Shown: positions 60,844 through 64,000 of the stretch, in pieces
Numbering within the stretch: position 1 is the first letter of the stretch
Layout of the letters: each line of letters starts with the position of its first letter
Origin: Bacteroidota bacterium
GTDB taxonomy: Bacteria; Bacteroidota; Bacteroidia; Bacteroidales; F082
DNA: 64,000 nucleotides
Assembly: GCA_002686705.1 (NCBI GenBank)
Contig: NYYH01000016.1
Span: 1 to 64,000, forward strand
Direction: 5' to 3'
The notes under the pieces: generated by a model
What the model was told of the DNA's origin: nothing
What the model saw: the letters and a program-made list of their open reading frames with translations, nothing else
Database searches by the model: none
Translations under genes and position numbers: made by a program

Positions 60844-61995
60844 TCAATTTTGTTTCATAACTTTTGATATGGTAATCCGTTTGTCGTTTTTATAGGCCAC
60901 CACAAAAGCCTCTGTAATCCCTTTATCCCTCATTAGATAACTATGCCGCAGAGCATCCCTGTATGAGTTAAAATCTCCAGTTGAATACCGATAAACACCA
61001 TTCTGATAATTTTCATAAATATTACCTTGAATATTGTACCTATCTCTTAAATATTGAAATGAAGGTAGCTTGTTGCGTTTAGCAAGTATTTGTACACGGT
61101 ATCTAATACCTGAAGGTGTTTCAATCTTTTTCTCAATTGGTGACTCTATGAGTATTACTTCAGATTCACTTTTGTTTGATTTTTTATTGCCTCCGTCTTG
61201 TACATTGTAATCGTATAAAGGAACTGGTTCAACCGGTTCAGTAATATATGCTTTTTTTTCTAGTCGCTTACGATTGCCTGATGCTCGGCGGTTAATAAAA
61301 TATGATATCCCAAATGAAGTGTACAAAACCTGATCATACTTAAAGCCATCACGCCAAACATCAACATCATCATTTAGTACCATTCTTAAATTCATTTCAA
61401 TGTTTAAAGCCCAATTATTATTTAACATATAATTAATTCCTAAACCTACAGGAACAACAAATCCTCCTTTTTTATATGTATTGGTACCGATCGTATCACC
61501 ACTATTCATTATCGTACCTGTTAACGAATCAACTAACTTACTGTTCCAGGTGGAATACCCAATTCCTACTATACCATATACTGACATCTTTCTAGAACTT
61601 GGTTCCCAAAATAAACTATTAAAATCAACAAGCAGATTAATATTTCCATCAAAATAATTTCCGGTTAAAAAAAAATTAGCAGAATCACCTGTAGCACGTA
61701 TTTCCTTATGACTTTTTAATCCTGAGTACAAAAAGTTTATTCCTACGCCAAATATAGGATTAATATACTTACGAGCAGTTATCCCGGTTGCAAAGGTTGT
61801 TTCCCCTGAGAATTTTTTAAAATATCTGTTACTACTTGCATCTCCATAAAATTGTGAAAATCCAAGATTATAATTTAATTGAAAATAGCCTGCTAAATCA
61901 CGTTTTAAATTTGCGGTTCTTTGCCCGATGCAATCAAGCATCATAACCACAATAATAAAAGTGAAAACTATTTTAATAAAACCACTGTCAGGCAT
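60844..61995 (-). CDS. Outer-membrane beta-barrel protein with C-terminal SPOR domain
   Basis: This 383-residue protein has a signal peptide (about 1-24), an outer-membrane barrel-like region (about 30-235; LNYNLGFSQFYGDASSN, FGVGINFLYSGLKSH, VYGIVGIGYSTWNSKL, VLYTSFGISYFIN) and, after a linker of about 65 residues, a SPOR-like domain (about 298-375; RYRVQILAKRNKLPSFQYLRDRY ... YSTGDFNSYRDALRHSYLMRDKGITEAFVVAY). SPOR domains bind denuded peptidoglycan at division sites. Together this suggests a protein linking outer membrane to cell wall. It follows the TPR gene by 19 bp. Confidence 0.8.
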   Translation of the reverse strand: MPDSGFIKIVFTFIIVVMMLDCIGQRTANLKRDLAGYFQLNYNLGFSQFYGDASSNRYFKKFSGETTFATGITARKYINPIFGVGINFLYSGLKSHKEIRATGDSANFFLTGNYFDGNINLLVDFNSLFWEPSSRKMSVYGIVGIGYSTWNSKLVDSLTGTIMNSGDTIGTNTYKKGGFVVPVGLGINYMLNNNWALNIEMNLRMVLNDDVDVWRDGFKYDQVLYTSFGISYFINRRASGNRKRLEKKAYITEPVEPVPLYDYNVQDGGNKKSNKSESEVILIESPIEKKIETPSGIRYRVQILAKRNKLPSFQYLRDRYNIQGNIYENYQNGVYRYSTGDFNSYRDALRHSYLMRDKGITEAFVVAYKNDKRITISKVMKQN

Positions 61996-62014
61996 CTGAA
62001 TTTACCTTTTCTTT

Positions 62015-63226
62015 TTATTCACAATAATCCAATACGTAAAAGTATGCCTGACCAAAGCCAAGTTCAAGTGCCCTATTCCAATCCTTACATGCGCCATCCA
62101 GATCATTCAAATAATATTTGGCCACGCCACGATTAAAATAATTTTTTACCCAGTTTGAATACTCCATAATTTCTTCCGGTTTAATATCAAGAGCCTTGTC
62201 AAAATCATCTATTGCGTCAGTGAACAGACGCATCTTGCTGCGAGCATTACCCCGGTACGAATATATAAGAAAATCCTCTGTATTAGGTTTGATCATCAAA
62301 GCTTGGTTGAAAAAATCAATAGCACTGGGCCAATCACCCATCTGATACTTCAGTATTCCCCAATTATAATTATTTTCGAAAGCTTTTTCAGGTGTCAGAT
62401 TATTAACATCTTCAGCAAGGGGTAGTACATATTCCTGCGCATCTCTAATGAAAGACTTAAACCTAAAGAAATTTGTTTCATAAAAAGTCATCTCAAAATT
62501 ACTCTCCCAATTAGCTGGAGCAGCATAAAAACTTGCAAGATAATTCTCATTAAATGACTTTATTAATTTAAACCTAACAACCTCATTATCTCCATTTTTA
62601 ATTGGGAATACAGCAAAGATAATATTCCAGTCGTTCACAACTTCAGAACGTTCTACACTCTGAATTGTTCTCACAATTTCATCATCTGGGTGCTTGTTTT
62701 CATAATCTCTTATAGTGCCTCTTGCAAACACATTCAAATTCACAGCATATTGTTGGTTAAAAGGAATCACATCAGGAAGTATCTCACTTAATTTCGAGCT
62801 CGGAAAAACATAATACTCCAATGATTTAAATCCCTTCCAATTTTCAAGAAGTACAGGAAACTCATATTCACCATCATAATATTTCTTAACGAGAACATTA
62901 TACTGTTTGTTACCTATCATCACTTTTCGTAGCTCCAAAGAAATTATATTATCTTGACCTAGTTTTCGTTCGCTTCTTGTGCTCTTGTTGGTTTTTTCGT
63001 CGGTAAACGGTATACGGTTGCGAGTTGCAAGCCAAGTACCATTATCCTGTTTTGCCCAACCTCTTAGATTATCAATCTCAGATTGTACAGGACTTAATGA
63101 AGAAAAATTTACCAAATCAGGGTTATCTCTATCATCAAAAGTAACTTGGCTTATCAATTGGCAATGTAAGCCAAGCAAGAGTGATATTAAAATATAAACT
63201 TGGTTTTTAATTTTAAACTTTAACAT
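62015..63226 (-). CDS. Secreted TPR protein
   Basis: This 403-residue protein has a signal peptide (about 1-26, ending LISQ). The N-terminal 260 residues are a beta-rich region of unknown type (LGQDNIISLELRKVMIGNKQYNVLVKKYYDGEYEFP). The C-terminal part has about four TPRs (about 275-400; DWPSAIDFFNQALMIKPN, LFTDAIDDFDKALDIKPE, LDGACKDWNRALELG). It is the first gene of a two-gene unit with the SPOR protein gene (gap 19 bp), so the two may act together at the envelope. Confidence 0.82.
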   Translation of the reverse strand: MLKFKIKNQVYILISLLLGLHCQLISQVTFDDRDNPDLVNFSSLSPVQSEIDNLRGWAKQDNGTWLATRNRIPFTDEKTNKSTRSERKLGQDNIISLELRKVMIGNKQYNVLVKKYYDGEYEFPVLLENWKGFKSLEYYVFPSSKLSEILPDVIPFNQQYAVNLNVFARGTIRDYENKHPDDEIVRTIQSVERSEVVNDWNIIFAVFPIKNGDNEVVRFKLIKSFNENYLASFYAAPANWESNFEMTFYETNFFRFKSFIRDAQEYVLPLAEDVNNLTPEKAFENNYNWGILKYQMGDWPSAIDFFNQALMIKPNTEDFLIYSYRGNARSKMRLFTDAIDDFDKALDIKPEEIMEYSNWVKNYFNRGVAKYYLNDLDGACKDWNRALELGFGQAYFYVLDYCE

Positions 63227-63470
63227 AAAGTTATGCGATATTTAACTGTATACAGCCAATGTGGTAAATTTAAAAAAAAAATGATGACCATAAATAATGA
63301 AATAATTTATTATTAAGAATTTACTAACAGTAGTTGTTTGTGATTGTCTTCTACTTATTTTGGTAAACAAAAATTGGTCTTTTTTGTGCACTGAAAGATA
63401 ATTTATCTTCACTTGTGTAGCAATTTATTATAACTCACCACATATAATAATCGCTTAAAATCCGTAATTA

Positions 63471-64000
63471 TTACATCGTTTTTAAGAAATTATTTATATT
63501 ATTTTCGATTCTCTCAAGCACCATGCCCGAAATTGATTTTTCAAATTTTTCACCTGTAACTTGTTCGTAGAGTTCTATGTACCTGTTAGAAATCATAGTT
63601 ACAATTTCGTCAGTCATTTCAGGAACCTGCTGGCCTTTGTTTCCCTGAAACCCATTTTCCATCAACCATTCACGCACAAATTCTTTTGAGAGTTGCTTTT
63701 GCTGTTCTCCTTTGGTAAATAGTTCTTCATATTTATCAGCATAAAAATATCGCGATGAATCAGGAGTATGAATCTCATCAATTAAATATATCTGATCACC
63801 AACTTTGCCAAATTCATATTTTGTATCAACTAATATTAAACCTTTTTCAGCGGCAATTTCACTTCCTCTTTGAAAGAGTTTTCTAGTATAATTTTCCAGT
63901 TTGGCATAATCCTCAATTGAAATAAGTCCTTGAGCAATTATTTCTTCCTTAGAAATATCTTCATCATGTCCTTCAACAGCTTTTGTAGTAGGTGTAATAA
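63471..64000 (-). CDS. purC: Phosphoribosylaminoimidazole-succinocarboxamide synthase, 5' truncated by window edge
   Basis: The minus-strand frame from the window end to the stop at 63471 is open (about 175 residues). It reads [16 protein letters not shown], then [12 protein letters not shown] and [14 protein letters not shown], which are characteristic of SAICAR synthase. The enzyme joins aspartate to CAIR in purine synthesis. Only the C-terminal part is present; the N-terminus with the ATP-binding KRE motif lies beyond base 64000. The C-terminal 68 residues also contain an internal Met at 63677 that is not a start. Confidence 0.92.
   Translation of the reverse strand, partial: ITPTTKAVEGHDEDISKEEIIAQGLISIEDYAKLENYTRKLFQRGSEIAAEKGLILVDTKYEFGKVGDQIYLIDEIHTPDSSRYFYADKYEELFTKGEQQKQLSKEFVREWLMENGFQGNKGQQVPEMTDEIVTMISNRYIELYEQVTGEKFEKSISGMVLERIENNINNFLKTM

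Noticed and set aside
1..64000. tRNA, rRNA, riboswitch, CRISPR, phage or transposon genes
   Set aside because: I read the gaps for these and saw no cloverleaf, transposase, integrase or repeat array; a covariance-model search would be needed to exclude small RNAs.

Overview
The window looks like chromosomal DNA from an AT-rich, non-gut-type member of the Bacteroidota (Bacteroidales/Marinilabiliales-like; the rank is my inference). The evidence is a complete Bat (aerotolerance) operon, a PorX-type response regulator with a PglZ domain (type IX secretion control), a TonB-dependent receptor with a carboxypeptidase-like N-terminal domain, DUF4249 lipoproteins, KDO transferase, and many copies of the Bacteroidota -7 promoter motif TAnnTTTG just upstream of start codons. 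I saw no rRNA, tRNA, CRISPR array, transposase, integrase or phage gene. Most of the window is ordinary chromosome.

Layout. 1-2 kb: two tandem DUF4249 lipoprotein genes; the first is cut by the window edge and the second is frameshifted. 2-9.3 kb: an Xaa-Pro aminopeptidase, a secreted VWA protein, a small secreted protein carrying six EGKCG motifs (candidate copper-binding RiPP precursor), an M17 leucyl aminopeptidase, KDO transferase and an outer-membrane protein. 9.5-18.7 kb: cell-surface sugar and lipid genes (aminotransferase, hexapeptide acyltransferase, GalE, RfbB, a fatty acyl-AMP ligase fused to an acyl carrier protein, a GT-C-like membrane protein with TPRs, and a ketoacyl synthase III). 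18.7-25.3 kb: nucleoside phosphorylase, CinA, FabD, Bax-inhibitor-1 protein, FolE, a QueD/PTPS-family enzyme and a second Xaa-Pro aminopeptidase.

25.3-37 kb: a 1274-residue surface protein (lamin-tail, chitobiase-like, CotH, beta-helix, lamin-tail) followed by a decayed fragment of the preceding aminopeptidase gene, then an M28 peptidase, a GAF histidine kinase, an S9 oligopeptidase and a TonB-dependent receptor. 37-42.7 kb: a PspC/LiaF-like envelope-stress pair, an ExbB-ExbD-TonB operon, and an ECF sigma factor with an anti-sigma-like membrane protein and a DUF4252 protein. 42.8-50.4 kb: a DUF3352/propeller protein, an HD phosphohydrolase, PorX, TsaE and alanine dehydrogenase.

50.6-59.2 kb: the Bat operon (MoxR, DUF58, a membrane protein, BatA, BatB, BatC, BatD, BatE). 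59.3-64 kb: a lipoprotein with a degenerate transglutaminase-like core, a 65-residue conserved small protein, an outer-membrane barrel plus SPOR protein, a TPR protein, and the 3' part of purC.

The most interesting item is the EGKCG protein at 4846-5322: it has the precursor signature of MNIO (DUF692)-modified copper-chelating peptides, but no DUF692 enzyme is visible within the window.
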